From NCBI RefSeq assembly GCF_900176505.1, contig NZ_FWYB01000004.1:124001-188000 (forward strand): a stretch of DNA of 64,000 bases, written 5' to 3'. Positions 17,179 through 26,741 of the stretch are shown here, piece by piece; position 1 is the first letter of the stretch, and each line of letters begins with the position of its first letter. Source of the stretch: Pedobacter nyackensis. Lineage in GTDB: Bacteria > Bacteroidota > Bacteroidia > Sphingobacteriales > Sphingobacteriaceae. The position numbers and the translations under genes were made by a program. A model generated the notes under the pieces. It was not told where the DNA came from and did no database searches. It saw only the letters and a program-made list of their open reading frames with translations.

Positions 17179-19551
17179 ATGTTATATCCGGAGAATTGTT
17201 TGGAGCGTTTGGGGTTTAATGAGGTTAAGCAACTTATATATAAACACTGTCTGAGCCCTATGGGCGAGCAAATGGTTGGGAAGATGCAGGTGATGACCAA
17301 ATTCGACCAGATCAATAAGTTTTTAAGGCAAACCTATGAGTTTAAAAGTATCCTCGAAAACCAGGAGCCTTTACAAATCAGTACATTTTTTGACATTAAA
17401 ACCCTGGCCGAAAAGATCAGGGTAGAAGGTACTTATCTGGTAGAGGATGAACTACACCAGATGTACGCCTCATTGCAAACCGTATTTTCAGTACTTCGGT
17501 TTTTTGATGAGCGTAAGGAAGTATATCCCAATCTGGAGGCGCTGTTTGAGCACTTACCTGTTGAAAAGAACATCCTTAAAAAGATAGAAACAGTACTCGA
17601 TCCAAAGGGTAAAATCAAGCCTAATGCCTCACCTGAACTGCAAAATATTATTGGTGATATCGCCAAAACAGAGCAGGATGTGCGCAAGCGTATGGATTCG
17701 ATCTATAAGCAGGCAGTTGGTAACAACTGGGTAGCCGATGGAAGTTTAACCATACGTGATGGCCGGATGTGTATTCCGGTACTGGCCGAGAATAAAAGAA
17801 AACTAAGAGGGTTCATTCATGATGAATCGGCTAGTGGACAAACGGTATACATTGAGCCTGAAGAGGTATTCACGCTGAATAATAAGCTGCGCGATCTGGA
17901 GTTCGATAAAAGAAGAGAGATCATCAGAATATTGATCGCGCTTACTAACGACCTGAGGCCATATACGCCACTACTATTATCCTACCATGGTTTCCTTACC
18001 AAACTGGATTTTGTAAGAGCTAAAGCTTTATTTGCGATAGATGTAGAGGCTGATATGCCTATACTGATTAAAGAGGCTAAAACCAGGTTGGTTAATGCAA
18101 CGCATCCCTTGCTTTATCTTTCTTTTAAAGAAGATAAAAAGACTGTTGTACCATTAAATATTCACATCAATGATGACTTAAGGATTGTATTGGTTTCCGG
18201 TCCCAATGCCGGCGGTAAATCTGTCTGCATGAAAACCGTGGGGCTATTACAAATCATGGTACAATCAGGTTTGCTCATCCCTGTTCACGAATCAAGTGAA
18301 GTAGGGATATTCGACAATATCTTTGCTGATATCGGTGACGATCAGTCTATAGAGAGTGATTTAAGTACTTACAGTGCCCACTTAACTAAAATGAGGTATT
18401 TCGTAGCTCATGCTACGCCAAAATCTCTGGTGCTGATTGACGAGTTTGGTACAGGTACCGATCCGCAATTTGGTGGTCCTATGGCCGAAGCCGTACTGGA
18501 AGTGCTGAACAATAAAAAAGTAAGAGGGGTAATCACTACCCACTACTCTAATTTAAAGCTGTTTGCCGGTAATACACCTGGATTGGAAAATGCTTCAATG
18601 CTATTTGATAATGGTAAGATGAAGCCTATGTATGTGCTGGAAATTGGTAAACCCGGAAGTTCTTACGCCTTTGAAATTGCGCAGAACATTGGTTTGCAAA
18701 AGGAAGTACTGGAACTGGCAAGAGCAAAAACCGGAACCAATCAGAACAGGATAGATAGTTTGCTGGTAGATCTGGAACGTGAGAAAAAACAGATCTATGA
18801 TACCAAGCTTCATTTATCTAACCAGCAAAACAAGGTTAAAAATCTGGTTGCAGAGAATGAGAAGTTGCAGCTGTTCCTGGAAGAGAACAGAAAGCAGCTG
18901 ATCAAAGAAGCGAAGCTCGAAGCACAATCAATCATCAAGAATGCCAATAAGCTGGTAGAGAATACCATTGCCGAGATTAAAGAGAAACAAGCTGATAAGT
19001 TAGTTACTAAAGAATTGCGACAAAATCTGCAGAAGGTGCTGGTGCAAAATCAGGTAAAGGAAGAGAAGAAACCGGAAGTAGTACAACCTTTAAATACGCC
19101 AATTGTGGTGGGCGACTGGGTGCAGCTGAACAATAGTGAAACTATGGGCCAGGTTTTAGAAATTAACAGAGATAACCTGGTGTTGGCATTGGGCGATTTA
19201 CGCTCTGTTGTAAAGAAAAATAGGGTACAAAAGATTAGCAATAAGCAGGCTAAGAAAGTGGCTCAGAGTAGCTCTTACAGTGGCAGCATTTCCGAAGCGA
19301 TAAGCAGTTTTAATGCAGAACTCGATCTAAGAGGGATGCGTGCCGAAAATGCACTCCATGAAGTTGAGAAGTATTTAGACAAATCGATTATGCTTGGTTT
19401 TCCCGTTGTTAAACTTATTCATGGTAAAGGTGATGGTATATTGAGAAAACTAATCCGGCAATACCTTAAAAAATACAGTCAGGTAAACAGGGTGGAAGAT
19501 GAGCATGCCGACAGGGGAGGAGATGGCATTACCTATGTTTATTTTAATTAA
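17179..19551 (+). CDS. mutS2: Endonuclease MutS2
   Basis: A 790-residue MutS paralogue. It lacks the mismatch-binding N-terminal domains of MutS, has the core/clamp region (about 20-300), the ABC-type ATPase (Walker A GPNAGGKS at about 341-348, Walker B LVLIDEFGTGTDP), a long charged coiled-coil (about 520-620) and a C-terminal Smr domain (LDLRGMRAENAL to HGKGDGILRKLI, about 715-790). The family is linked to suppression of homologous recombination and, in some bacteria, to splitting collided ribosomes. The length is as expected and no defect is visible. Confidence 0.95.
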   Translation: MLYPENCLERLGFNEVKQLIYKHCLSPMGEQMVGKMQVMTKFDQINKFLRQTYEFKSILENQEPLQISTFFDIKTLAEKIRVEGTYLVEDELHQMYASLQTVFSVLRFFDERKEVYPNLEALFEHLPVEKNILKKIETVLDPKGKIKPNASPELQNIIGDIAKTEQDVRKRMDSIYKQAVGNNWVADGSLTIRDGRMCIPVLAENKRKLRGFIHDESASGQTVYIEPEEVFTLNNKLRDLEFDKRREIIRILIALTNDLRPYTPLLLSYHGFLTKLDFVRAKALFAIDVEADMPILIKEAKTRLVNATHPLLYLSFKEDKKTVVPLNIHINDDLRIVLVSGPNAGGKSVCMKTVGLLQIMVQSGLLIPVHESSEVGIFDNIFADIGDDQSIESDLSTYSAHLTKMRYFVAHATPKSLVLIDEFGTGTDPQFGGPMAEAVLEVLNNKKVRGVITTHYSNLKLFAGNTPGLENASMLFDNGKMKPMYVLEIGKPGSSYAFEIAQNIGLQKEVLELARAKTGTNQNRIDSLLVDLEREKKQIYDTKLHLSNQQNKVKNLVAENEKLQLFLEENRKQLIKEAKLEAQSIIKNANKLVENTIAEIKEKQADKLVTKELRQNLQKVLVQNQVKEEKKPEVVQPLNTPIVVGDWVQLNNSETMGQVLEINRDNLVLALGDLRSVVKKNRVQKISNKQAKKVAQSSSYSGSISEAISSFNAELDLRGMRAENALHEVEKYLDKSIMLGFPVVKLIHGKGDGILRKLIRQYLKKYSQVNRVEDEHADRGGDGITYVYFN

Positions 19552-19621
19552 GTAAACATATTTAGAATGAGGGTGTTATAATTATAGGCTAATCTGTTTT
19601 GGTCACTATATATACACAATC

Positions 19622-20725
19622 ATGAAAACGCTTGCTATAAGTTTTTTTGCATTGCTGTTCGCTTTTTATGCCTGTAAAAAGAATAGGCTTCCAGGCGATA
19701 AGCAGGAAGTGCAACTCCCCGATTTGGAGTTAAAAACACGGGTACTCCTTACGGGGCTTTCGCACGTATGGGAAATGGTTTACGGACCGGATCAGCAATT
19801 GTGGATTACCGAACGAGGTGGTAAAATCAGTCGTGTAAATCCGCAGACAGGCGCTATTACGCTGCTGCTTAATGTACCCGACGTGGTATCAAATGGGGAA
19901 GGTGGACTGCTGGGAATGGCCATCAATCCTCAATTTACCAACAATCCCTGGGTATACATCGTTTACAATTATACCGCTCCCTCCGGATATAAAGAGAAAG
20001 TAGTCAGGTATAATTATTCAGGAGGAACTTTAAACAGTCCTGTAACCATTATCGACCTGATCCCTGCCTCATCCATTCACAATGGATCAAGGTTGTTGAT
20101 AACAGCAGACCAGAAGCTGCTGATTACAACCGGAGATGCAAATGTTGCCGATAATGCGCAAAACACCGCCTCCTTATCAGGTAAAATATTGCGCGTAAAT
20201 ATGGATGGGACAGTTCCGGCAGACAACCCTTTACCCGGTAACAGAATATGGACATATGGACATCGTAATCCCCAAGGACTGGTGGCTGTAGGTGATAAGC
20301 TATATGCTTCCGAACATGGACCTAATAATGATGACGAAGTGAACCTTATTATAAAAGCCCGGAACTACGGCTGGCCTATTGTTGAAGGCTTTTGTGATAA
20401 GAGTGCTGAACAGGTCTTTTGTGCCGCAAATAATGTTGCAGAGCCACTAATGGCCTGGACACCCACTATCGCTACATGTGGACTTAGCTATTACAATTCC
20501 GATTTTATTCCGCAGTTTAAAAACTCATTGTTATTGCTTAGCTTAAAAGGATCGAGGCTTACCCAGTTGAAATTGAGTGAATCCGGGGATAGAATACTGG
20601 GTAGTAAAGATTTTTTTGTTAGTGAATTTGGGCGCCTAAGGTCCATCTGTCAGTCGCCCGATGGTAAAATATACATTGGTAGCAGTAATGGTAGTGTCGA
20701 TAAGATCATAGAAATTGCTAAATAA
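19622..20725 (+). CDS. PQQ-dependent sugar dehydrogenase family lipoprotein
   Basis: A 367-residue secreted beta-propeller: lipobox FAFYAC (Cys18) followed by the glucose/sorbosone dehydrogenase domain. Segments such as WEMVYGPDQQLWITERGGKISRVNP, NGEGGLLGMAINPQF, SIHNGSRLLITADQKLLITTGD, YGHRNPQGLV and LYASEHGPNNDDEVNLI are diagnostic for the family. It oxidises aldose sugars in the periplasm if PQQ is available; no PQQ synthesis genes are in this window. Single gene, with the CoA-transferase genes 50 bases downstream. Confidence 0.88.
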   Translation: MKTLAISFFALLFAFYACKKNRLPGDKQEVQLPDLELKTRVLLTGLSHVWEMVYGPDQQLWITERGGKISRVNPQTGAITLLLNVPDVVSNGEGGLLGMAINPQFTNNPWVYIVYNYTAPSGYKEKVVRYNYSGGTLNSPVTIIDLIPASSIHNGSRLLITADQKLLITTGDANVADNAQNTASLSGKILRVNMDGTVPADNPLPGNRIWTYGHRNPQGLVAVGDKLYASEHGPNNDDEVNLIIKARNYGWPIVEGFCDKSAEQVFCAANNVAEPLMAWTPTIATCGLSYYNSDFIPQFKNSLLLLSLKGSRLTQLKLSESGDRILGSKDFFVSEFGRLRSICQSPDGKIYIGSSNGSVDKIIEIAK

Positions 20726-20775
20726 GTTGGTTGGTACGCTAGATATAGTATAATTTAGCACCAAAATCAAATGAT

Positions 20776-21477
20776 ATGATCAATAAAGTTGTTTCAGGTG
20801 CAGAGGAAGCTATAAAAGATATTCAGGACGGCAGTGTTTTAATGCTTGGTGGATTCGGTTTATGTGGCATCCCCGAAAACTGTATCACTGCACTGGTAAA
20901 AAAGGGAGTTAAAGAATTAACCTGTATTTCTAACAATGCAGGGGTAGATGATTTTGGAATCGGACTGATGCTTCAACAGCGTCAGGTAAAAAAGATGATC
21001 TCTTCCTATGTTGGCGAAAATGCTGAATTTGAGCGTCAGCTGTTAAGCGGCGAACTTGAAGTTGAGCTGATCCCTCAGGGCACACTAGCTACAAGATGTA
21101 TGGCAGCTGGATATGGAATGCCGGCAATCTTTACACCAGCAGGTGTAGGTACCGAAGTAGCAGAAGGCAAAGAAGTAAGAAACTTTAACGGTAAAGACTA
21201 CCTGATGGAATATGCTTTTGATGCGGATTTTGCTATTGTAAAGGCCTGGAAAGGTGATACCGCAGGCAATTTAATTTATCGCTCTACCAGCCGTAATTTT
21301 AATCCCGTGATGGCTATGGCCGGTAAAATTACCATTGCTGAAGTAGAAGAACTGGTTGAAGCAGGAGCGCTTGATCCTGATCAGATCCACACCCCAGGCG
21401 TGTTTGTTCACCGTGTTTTTCAGGGAGCAGATTACGAGAAAAGAATTGAACAACGTACAGTCAGAACTAGAGGATAA
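20776..21477 (+). CDS. scoA: 3-oxoacid CoA-transferase subunit A
   Basis: A 233-residue alpha subunit of succinyl-CoA:3-ketoacid CoA-transferase, which moves CoA between succinyl-CoA and acetoacetate. The family signature [19 protein letters not shown] is at residues about 19-37, and the C-terminal [12 protein letters not shown] is also conserved. The beta subunit starts 17 bases downstream. Together with the thiolase at 39118 this supports ketone-body or acetoacetate metabolism. Confidence 0.93.
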   Translation: MINKVVSGAEEAIKDIQDGSVLMLGGFGLCGIPENCITALVKKGVKELTCISNNAGVDDFGIGLMLQQRQVKKMISSYVGENAEFERQLLSGELEVELIPQGTLATRCMAAGYGMPAIFTPAGVGTEVAEGKEVRNFNGKDYLMEYAFDADFAIVKAWKGDTAGNLIYRSTSRNFNPVMAMAGKITIAEVEELVEAGALDPDQIHTPGVFVHRVFQGADYEKRIEQRTVRTRG

Positions 21478-21494
21478 TCCTATAAAATATTTAT

Positions 21495-22151
21495 ATGCTG
21501 GATAAAAATGGAATTGCGCAGCGCATCGCAAGAGAAATACGTGACGGATATTATGTGAACTTAGGGATTGGTATTCCAACATTGGTAGCCAATTATATCC
21601 CTGAAGGAATAAATGTAGTGCTACAGTCTGAAAATGGACTGCTGGGCATGGGCCCATTCCCTTTCGAAGGAGAAGAGGATGCCGACTTAATTAACGCCGG
21701 AAAACAAACCATTACTACTTTACCGGGATCGTCAATCTTCGATTCTGCATTGAGCTTTGGGATGATCAGAAGTCAGAAAATAGACCTGACCATTCTTGGA
21801 GCAATGGAAGTATCAGAAAATGGCGACATAGCCAACTGGAAGATACCTGGTAAAATGGTTAAAGGCATGGGCGGAGCAATGGATTTGGTTGCCTCGGCAA
21901 AAAATATCATTGTAGCCATGCAACACGTAAACAAAGCTGGCGAAAGTAAGTTGTTGCCTAAATGCACCTTACCGCTAACAGGGGTAAATTGCATCAAGAA
22001 AATTGTAACTGAACTTGCTGTACTGGATGTGTTGCCTGAAGGAGGCTTTAAATTAATTGAGCGCGCACCAGGTGTAAGCGTTGATTTCATCAGACAAGCC
22101 ACCCTAGGGAAGCTGTTTGCAGAGGATAATGTACCGGAAATGATATTTTAA
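21495..22151 (+). CDS. scoB: 3-oxoacid CoA-transferase subunit B
   Basis: A 218-residue beta subunit. The catalytic glutamate that forms the enzyme-CoA thioester is E46 in LQSENGLLGMGP. LGIGIPTLVANYIP, GSSIFDSALSFGMIR and the NWKIPGKMVKGMGGAMDL segment are all family markers. Closed by a bidirectional terminator at 22162-22189. Confidence 0.95.
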   Translation: MLDKNGIAQRIAREIRDGYYVNLGIGIPTLVANYIPEGINVVLQSENGLLGMGPFPFEGEEDADLINAGKQTITTLPGSSIFDSALSFGMIRSQKIDLTILGAMEVSENGDIANWKIPGKMVKGMGGAMDLVASAKNIIVAMQHVNKAGESKLLPKCTLPLTGVNCIKKIVTELAVLDVLPEGGFKLIERAPGVSVDFIRQATLGKLFAEDNVPEMIF

Positions 22152-22161
22152 GTCAAACAAA

Positions 22162-22189
22162 AAAGGAGCCGATTAAAGGCTCCTTTTTT
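22162..22189. terminator. Bidirectional terminator between scoB and uridine kinase
   Basis: AAAGGAGCC (22162-22170) pairs with GGCTCCTTT (22178-22186), with an A-run before and a T-run after. It serves the two convergent transcription units. Confidence 0.85.
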
Positions 22190-22193
22190 GTTT

Positions 22194-22841
22194 TTATAAC
22201 TGCTTGTTCCTGCAATATTTTTCTTTTAAATCTACAGAGATCTCTTCTGTAATCCTGATAATGTCTTCAGGCGTATCGTTATTATTGATAACGATCGTGT
22301 CACATGATTCCTTGTAAGGAAGTAAAAATTCTTTGTAAGCCGGTACCACATGATTGTGCCATTTGTACAACACATCATCCTCAGGATAGCCACGTTCCAT
22401 GCCATCACGTTTTATACGACGTTTTAAGGCGACAGTTTCTTCTGCTTCTACAAAGATCCTGTGATCCAGCAGTGATGCAATCTCATTGAAGTGAATGATA
22501 AAAAGCCCCTCAACAATGACGATGGGAGCAGGGTTGATTTCAAGGATTTTTGTTACCGCAAGTGGATTGTTAAAATTGTATTCCTTTTTATAGATAACCT
22601 CACCGCTAATCAGCTTTTTGATGTCAAACAGAAACTGTTGATCATCAATAGTAGAGGGTAGGTCGAAATTGTATAATTTATTCTCTTCCTGTGTCATCTC
22701 TCCCGCAGGGAAATAATAATCATCCTGCGAAACCAGTGTCACCTCATCATTTTTAAAATGATGTAAAAAAGAGTTTAAAAAAAAAGTCTTGCCAGAGCCG
22801 CTGCCTCCGGCAATACCTATAATGAAAGGCTTATTGTTCAT
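22194..22841 (-). CDS. udk: Uridine kinase family protein
   Basis: A 215-residue P-loop kinase. Walker A is GGSGSGKT (12-19), followed by SQDDYYFP, FDLPSTID and VIVEGLFIIH, which match uridine kinase and related phosphoribulokinase-like enzymes that phosphorylate uridine and cytidine. The lid RRIKRDGMERGY is intact. The start codon lies inside the end of the LysM gene (11-base overlap), so the two are translationally coupled or at least cotranscribed. Confidence 0.88.
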   Translation of the reverse strand: MNNKPFIIGIAGGSGSGKTFFLNSFLHHFKNDEVTLVSQDDYYFPAGEMTQEENKLYNFDLPSTIDDQQFLFDIKKLISGEVIYKKEYNFNNPLAVTKILEINPAPIVIVEGLFIIHFNEIASLLDHRIFVEAEETVALKRRIKRDGMERGYPEDDVLYKWHNHVVPAYKEFLLPYKESCDTIVINNNDTPEDIIRITEEISVDLKEKYCRNKQL

Positions 22842-24006
22842 TGTCTTGTCCGCCGTATGTTAAATTGCAATAAAATCTTTTATCTAAAGCACCAAGTGCA
22901 TCAGCAACAGCTTTTGTCATTACAATGATAACATCTTTTGTCGACTCATTCTCTGTGAATTTGCCAACGACCTTGGCAAAGGTCGACCTATTGGTCATAG
23001 GATTAGTAATTTTCATTACTGTTCCTATTGGGGCCGAACGGTGTAACACCAACATTTTTGAAGGATCAAGATCCGCATCAGCAATCCATATGCCGGTACC
23101 TTTTTCATCCATTTGGTTCAAGCCATATCTGCTTGCAGGTAACCTTAACGAAGGATCTTTGATAGAATTTAAAGTGTCTGTATTTGTTTCAGAGGTAGTG
23201 GCCGCATTTTTTGCCGGGTACTGCCCCCTGATTAATAATTTCTGGCCTACACGTAAACTATTGTCTGTAAGGTTATTTTTTGCCTTCAACTGATCCATGG
23301 TCATTTTATAGGTTGTTGCTATAGAATACATGGTCTCATTAGAAGCTACCTTGTGCTCAAGAAATTCTTCGGGTTTAGCGTCAACCGCGTCTTTTTTCTT
23401 AGCGGGCTTTTCTGATTTTTTATACCTGTTTTCAGGAGGAATCTGTGTTTTTACAACAGTTTCTTCCGCTTTTGGCTGTACAGCTGGCACCTGAGCCTGT
23501 TGCTGATTCTGAGCCGGTTGTTCAGCAGGTTTTCCCGGCATTTTCAACACCTGTCCAATGCTAAGATTAACAGAATTCATGTTGTTTACCCTTTTGATCT
23601 CATTCACCGTTGTGCCATACCTTTCAGCAAGCATATTCAGATTTTCTTTTTTCTGTACAATGTGCTCAGCCAACTCGCCATCTGTAGTAGCCGGAGCAGC
23701 AACAGCTGGCTGGTTCTTGCGATTAGCCGTAGTTGTAGCTGCAGGAGCTATAAATGGTAGGTTCGTAGGTACTTTAAGGATGACACCAATCTGCAGGAAC
23801 TTGTTGTCATTAAAGCTCATAATGTCTTTTGGGACAACATTGTAACGTCTGCCGATAGAGTAATAGGTGTCTTTAGCAACAACCTGATGGATAATAAGTT
23901 TCTTTCCTTTGTAGTTCTCAACTCCTATTGAATCCCTGGTAATAGCGCTTGCGGCAGACAGGTTAAGAAGCAGAGCAAATACGGATACTATATAATGTTT
24001 ATGCAT
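22831..24006 (-). CDS. LysM and RlpA-like (double-psi barrel) cell wall protein
   Basis: A 391-residue secreted protein: signal peptide 1-21, three LysM domains (about 38-80, 114-157, 217-260) separated by Ala/Pro/Gln- and Lys-rich linkers, then an RlpA-like double-psi beta-barrel (about 300-385, with MLVLHRSAPIGTVMKITNPMTNRS and AKVVGKF). LysM domains bind N-acetylglucosamine in peptidoglycan; RlpA-type barrels can be lytic transglycosylases, but the catalytic residues of this group are not certain from sequence alone. The pairing with uridine kinase is odd functionally and may only reflect a shared transcript. Confidence 0.88.
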   Translation of the reverse strand: MHKHYIVSVFALLLNLSAASAITRDSIGVENYKGKKLIIHQVVAKDTYYSIGRRYNVVPKDIMSFNDNKFLQIGVILKVPTNLPFIAPAATTTANRKNQPAVAAPATTDGELAEHIVQKKENLNMLAERYGTTVNEIKRVNNMNSVNLSIGQVLKMPGKPAEQPAQNQQQAQVPAVQPKAEETVVKTQIPPENRYKKSEKPAKKKDAVDAKPEEFLEHKVASNETMYSIATTYKMTMDQLKAKNNLTDNSLRVGQKLLIRGQYPAKNAATTSETNTDTLNSIKDPSLRLPASRYGLNQMDEKGTGIWIADADLDPSKMLVLHRSAPIGTVMKITNPMTNRSTFAKVVGKFTENESTKDVIIVMTKAVADALGALDKRFYCNLTYGGQDNEQ

Positions 24007-24085
24007 TAAAATCTTTGTAAAATTTAAAGGGCAATTATACGAATAATATAAATAACGTGCCGAATTCGAATATTAAACGTTCATT

Positions 24086-24118
24086 TTTGTACTGTATTGC
24101 CCCCTTTCCTAATATTTG
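24086..24118 (+). promoter_or_regulatory. Possible dps promoter
   Basis: TTTG (24086-24089), a 21-base spacer and AATATTTG (24111-24118) match the Bacteroidota promoter with one mismatch in the -7 element. The transcript would begin near 24125, about 127 bases before the dps ATG. Confidence 0.35.
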
Positions 24119-24251
24119 AGCAAACCATTCTTTTAGTCATCTGTTATAGTTTCAACAATCCTGCTATTGGGAATGAAACCATCATCTCTAGGAAGGCTTC
24201 ATCACCGATAAAAGGCAAATCATATATTAATGAAAAACTAATTTAAATATA

Positions 24252-24731
24252 ATGGATGCAAAAGAAATCAGTTTAAAAGAAAAAAGCGTAAAACCGGTAG
24301 TTGATATGTTAAATGATTACCTGGCAAATTATCATATCCACTATCAGAAATTAAGGGGTTGTCACTGGAATATTAAAGGTCAGAATTTCTTTACACTACA
24401 CCTCAAGTTTGAAGAATTATATACCAATGCACAACTTACTATAGATGAGATTGCAGAACGCGTGTTAACATTGGGTAAACCACCCCATAGCCGTTTTGCT
24501 GATTATATTAAAGAATCGACTATTCAGGAAGTCAATACTATAGGTATGAAAGACCTGGATATGGTAGAAGCTATTCTGAGCGATATGGCTAAGCTGATTG
24601 AATTAGAACGCGAACTGCTCAACGCTACTGTTGAAGCAAATGATGATGGTACCAATGATATGGTCAACAACTTTATGCAGTTCAAAGAGAAAAACACCTG
24701 GATGCTACGCTCATTTTGTGGCAAGAAATAG
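24252..24731 (+). CDS. dps: Dps family ferritin-like DNA/iron protein
   Basis: A 159-residue four-helix protein. The first helix carries ANYHIHYQKLRGCHWNIKGQNFFTLHLKFEELY, which contains the Dps-type ferroxidase ligands and the conserved WNIKG signature. IDEIAERVLTLGKPPHSRFADY is the second family block. Dps proteins form dodecamers that store iron and shield DNA from peroxide. The short N-terminus (KEISLKEKS) has a few basic residues. Followed by a strong terminator. Confidence 0.92.
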   Translation: MDAKEISLKEKSVKPVVDMLNDYLANYHIHYQKLRGCHWNIKGQNFFTLHLKFEELYTNAQLTIDEIAERVLTLGKPPHSRFADYIKESTIQEVNTIGMKDLDMVEAILSDMAKLIELERELLNATVEANDDGTNDMVNNFMQFKEKNTWMLRSFCGKK

Positions 24732-24749
24732 TAAGGTATGGTAAGAATG

Positions 24750-24783
24750 AAAAGGGGATGTTCAAAAGACATCCCCTTTTTTA
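24750..24783 (+). terminator. Intrinsic terminator after dps
   Basis: AAAAGGGGATGT (24750-24761) and ACATCCCCTTTT (24769-24780) form a 12-bp perfect stem, ending in a T-run. The ubiD promoter begins right behind it. Confidence 0.9.
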
Positions 24784-24784
24784 A

Positions 24785-24819
24785 TTTGTCGTCTTTTATA
24801 CCTTTCTTTAATATCTTTG
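24785..24819 (+). promoter_or_regulatory. Bacteroidota promoter for the ubiD-family gene
   Basis: TTTG (24785-24788), a 23-base spacer and TATCTTTG (24812-24819). The predicted start point falls at or within a base or two of the ATG at 24825, which suggests a leaderless mRNA. Confidence 0.5.
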
Positions 24820-24824
24820 AACCG

Positions 24825-26660
24825 ATGGGATATAAAAGTTTAGCAGATTGCGTTGCCGATTTAGAAAAACACGGCCATTTGATTCGGATAAAAGAAGAAG
24901 TTGATCCATACCTTGAAATGGCTGCCATTCATTTGCGTGTTTATGAGCAAAATGGCCCGGCACTCTATTTCGAGAAAGTAAAGGGAAGTAAGTTCCCGGC
25001 AGTATCTAACCTCTTTGGAACATTGGAACGTTCTAAGTTCATGTTCAGAGATAGCCTACCTAAAGTAGAACAACTGGTAAACCTGCGTTCTGATCCTGTT
25101 AAAGCATTAAAAAATCCATTAAAAATACCGGGCATAGGTTTCACAGCACTTACTGCACTGCCTTTAAAACAAAGCTTTTTTAAGTCGGTATTTAGTAAAA
25201 CTACCATAAGTGAACTGCCGCAGATTGTAAACTGGCCAATGGATGGGGGACCATTCATTACCATGCCGCAGGTATATACCGAAGATATCGACAAACCTGG
25301 AGTATTAAATGCTAACCTGGGTATGTATCGCATCCAGCTTGCAGGTAATGATTACGAACTAAACAAAGAAATCGGGCTCCATTATCAGATTCACAGAGGG
25401 ATAGGGGTACACCAGTCTAAAGCCAATGCTAAGGGACAACCTTTAAAAGTGAGCATATTTGTAGGCGGACCTCCTTCACATCCGCTTGCTGCGGTTATGC
25501 CGCTACCCGAAGGCTTATCAGAAATGACATTCGCTGGTGCCCTGGGTAACCGACGGTTTCGCTATTTTTATGATGAAGAAGGGTTCTGTATCTCTGCAGA
25601 TGCAGATTTTATCATCACAGGTACCGTTTACCCGCAAGAAAACAAACCGGAAGGTCCTTTTGGCGATCACCTGGGTTATTATAGCCTTACCCATCCTTTT
25701 CCTTTAATGAAGGTGCATAATGTTTACCACCGCAAAGATGCAATATGGTCATTTACCGTGGTGGGCCGACCGCCACAGGAAGATACCAGCTTTGGAGCAT
25801 TGATCCATGAAATTGCAGGGTCAGCCTTGCCTAAAGAAATTCATGGCTTAAAAGAAGTAAATGCTGTTGATGCTGCCGGTGTACATCCTTTGCTGTTTGC
25901 TATTGGAAGTGAACGGTATACGCCTTATTTAAATGAGCGCAAGCCACAAGAAATATTAACCATTGCTAACCATATACTAGGGAAAAATCAGCTTAGTCTG
26001 GCTAAGTACCTGTTTATCGCAGCAAGAGAGGATGATGAACATCTGGATACGCATGATCTATCGGGCTTTATGCAGCATGTGCTTTCAAGAATGGATTTCC
26101 GTACCGACTTACATTTCCATACACATACGACCATAGATACACTGGATTATAGTGGCGACGGGTTAAACAGCGGCTCGAAGGTTGTTTTTGCTGCTGCCGG
26201 GATTCAGAAACGAATATTATCAGGCGAATTGCCTAAAGGATTCCAGTTGCCGGAGCCATTTGGTCATTATCAGATGGCAATTCCTGGTGTATTGGCCTTA
26301 AAAGGTAATCGTTATCTTGATGCAGCTCATGCAGAGCAGGAGATGGTTTTATTAAACCAACATTTAAAAGATCAGCAACTGGATGGTTTAGCATTAATCG
26401 TATTATGTGATGATCATGAGTTTACCGCTGCCAATATCAATAACCTGGTTTGGATTACCTTTACAAGAAGTAATCCGGCTTCAGATATACATGGTATAGG
26501 AAGCTTTATCAGTAATAAACATTGGGGCTGTACAGGTCCCGTTATTATTGATGCCCGTAAAAAGCCGCATCATGCTCCGGAACTGATTAAAGACGAAAAC
26601 GTAGAAAGAGCTATTGAAAGGTTTGGCGGGAAAGGTGCCTCTTTACACGGTATTATTTAG
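24825..26660 (+). CDS. UbiD family decarboxylase
   Basis: About 611 residues, as expected for UbiD-type prenyl-FMN-dependent (de)carboxylases. The family start MGYKSLADCVADLEKHGHLIRI follows the upstream promoter, so the ATG at 24825 is used instead of the GTG or ATG in the preceding terminator. Conserved blocks include MYRIQLAGNDYELNKEIGLHYQIHRGIGVHQ, SIFVGGPPSHPLAAVMPLPEG, GPFGDHLGYYSLTHPFP and FSFTVVGRPPQED-like sequence (here IWSFTVVGRPPQED). The cofactor is made by UbiX (gene at 789). The substrate is not certain; a role in quinone or aromatic acid metabolism is most likely. Confidence 0.9.
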   Translation: MGYKSLADCVADLEKHGHLIRIKEEVDPYLEMAAIHLRVYEQNGPALYFEKVKGSKFPAVSNLFGTLERSKFMFRDSLPKVEQLVNLRSDPVKALKNPLKIPGIGFTALTALPLKQSFFKSVFSKTTISELPQIVNWPMDGGPFITMPQVYTEDIDKPGVLNANLGMYRIQLAGNDYELNKEIGLHYQIHRGIGVHQSKANAKGQPLKVSIFVGGPPSHPLAAVMPLPEGLSEMTFAGALGNRRFRYFYDEEGFCISADADFIITGTVYPQENKPEGPFGDHLGYYSLTHPFPLMKVHNVYHRKDAIWSFTVVGRPPQEDTSFGALIHEIAGSALPKEIHGLKEVNAVDAAGVHPLLFAIGSERYTPYLNERKPQEILTIANHILGKNQLSLAKYLFIAAREDDEHLDTHDLSGFMQHVLSRMDFRTDLHFHTHTTIDTLDYSGDGLNSGSKVVFAAAGIQKRILSGELPKGFQLPEPFGHYQMAIPGVLALKGNRYLDAAHAEQEMVLLNQHLKDQQLDGLALIVLCDDHEFTAANINNLVWITFTRSNPASDIHGIGSFISNKHWGCTGPVIIDARKKPHHAPELIKDENVERAIERFGGKGASLHGII

Positions 26661-26683
26661 CGTATTCGTCATACTGAGTGCAT

Positions 26684-26723
26684 AAAAAAAGGCGCCTGAT
26701 CATATCTATGACCAGACGCCTTT
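26684..26723. terminator. Probable bidirectional terminator
   Basis: AAAGGCG near 26688 pairs with CGCCTTT near 26717, with the stem continued by CTG/CAG and TC/GA around two mismatches. A-run on one side and T on the other. It lies between the convergent ubiD-family and FadL-like genes. Confidence 0.65.
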
Positions 26724-26741
26724 GTATACAGGGATGTTTGT

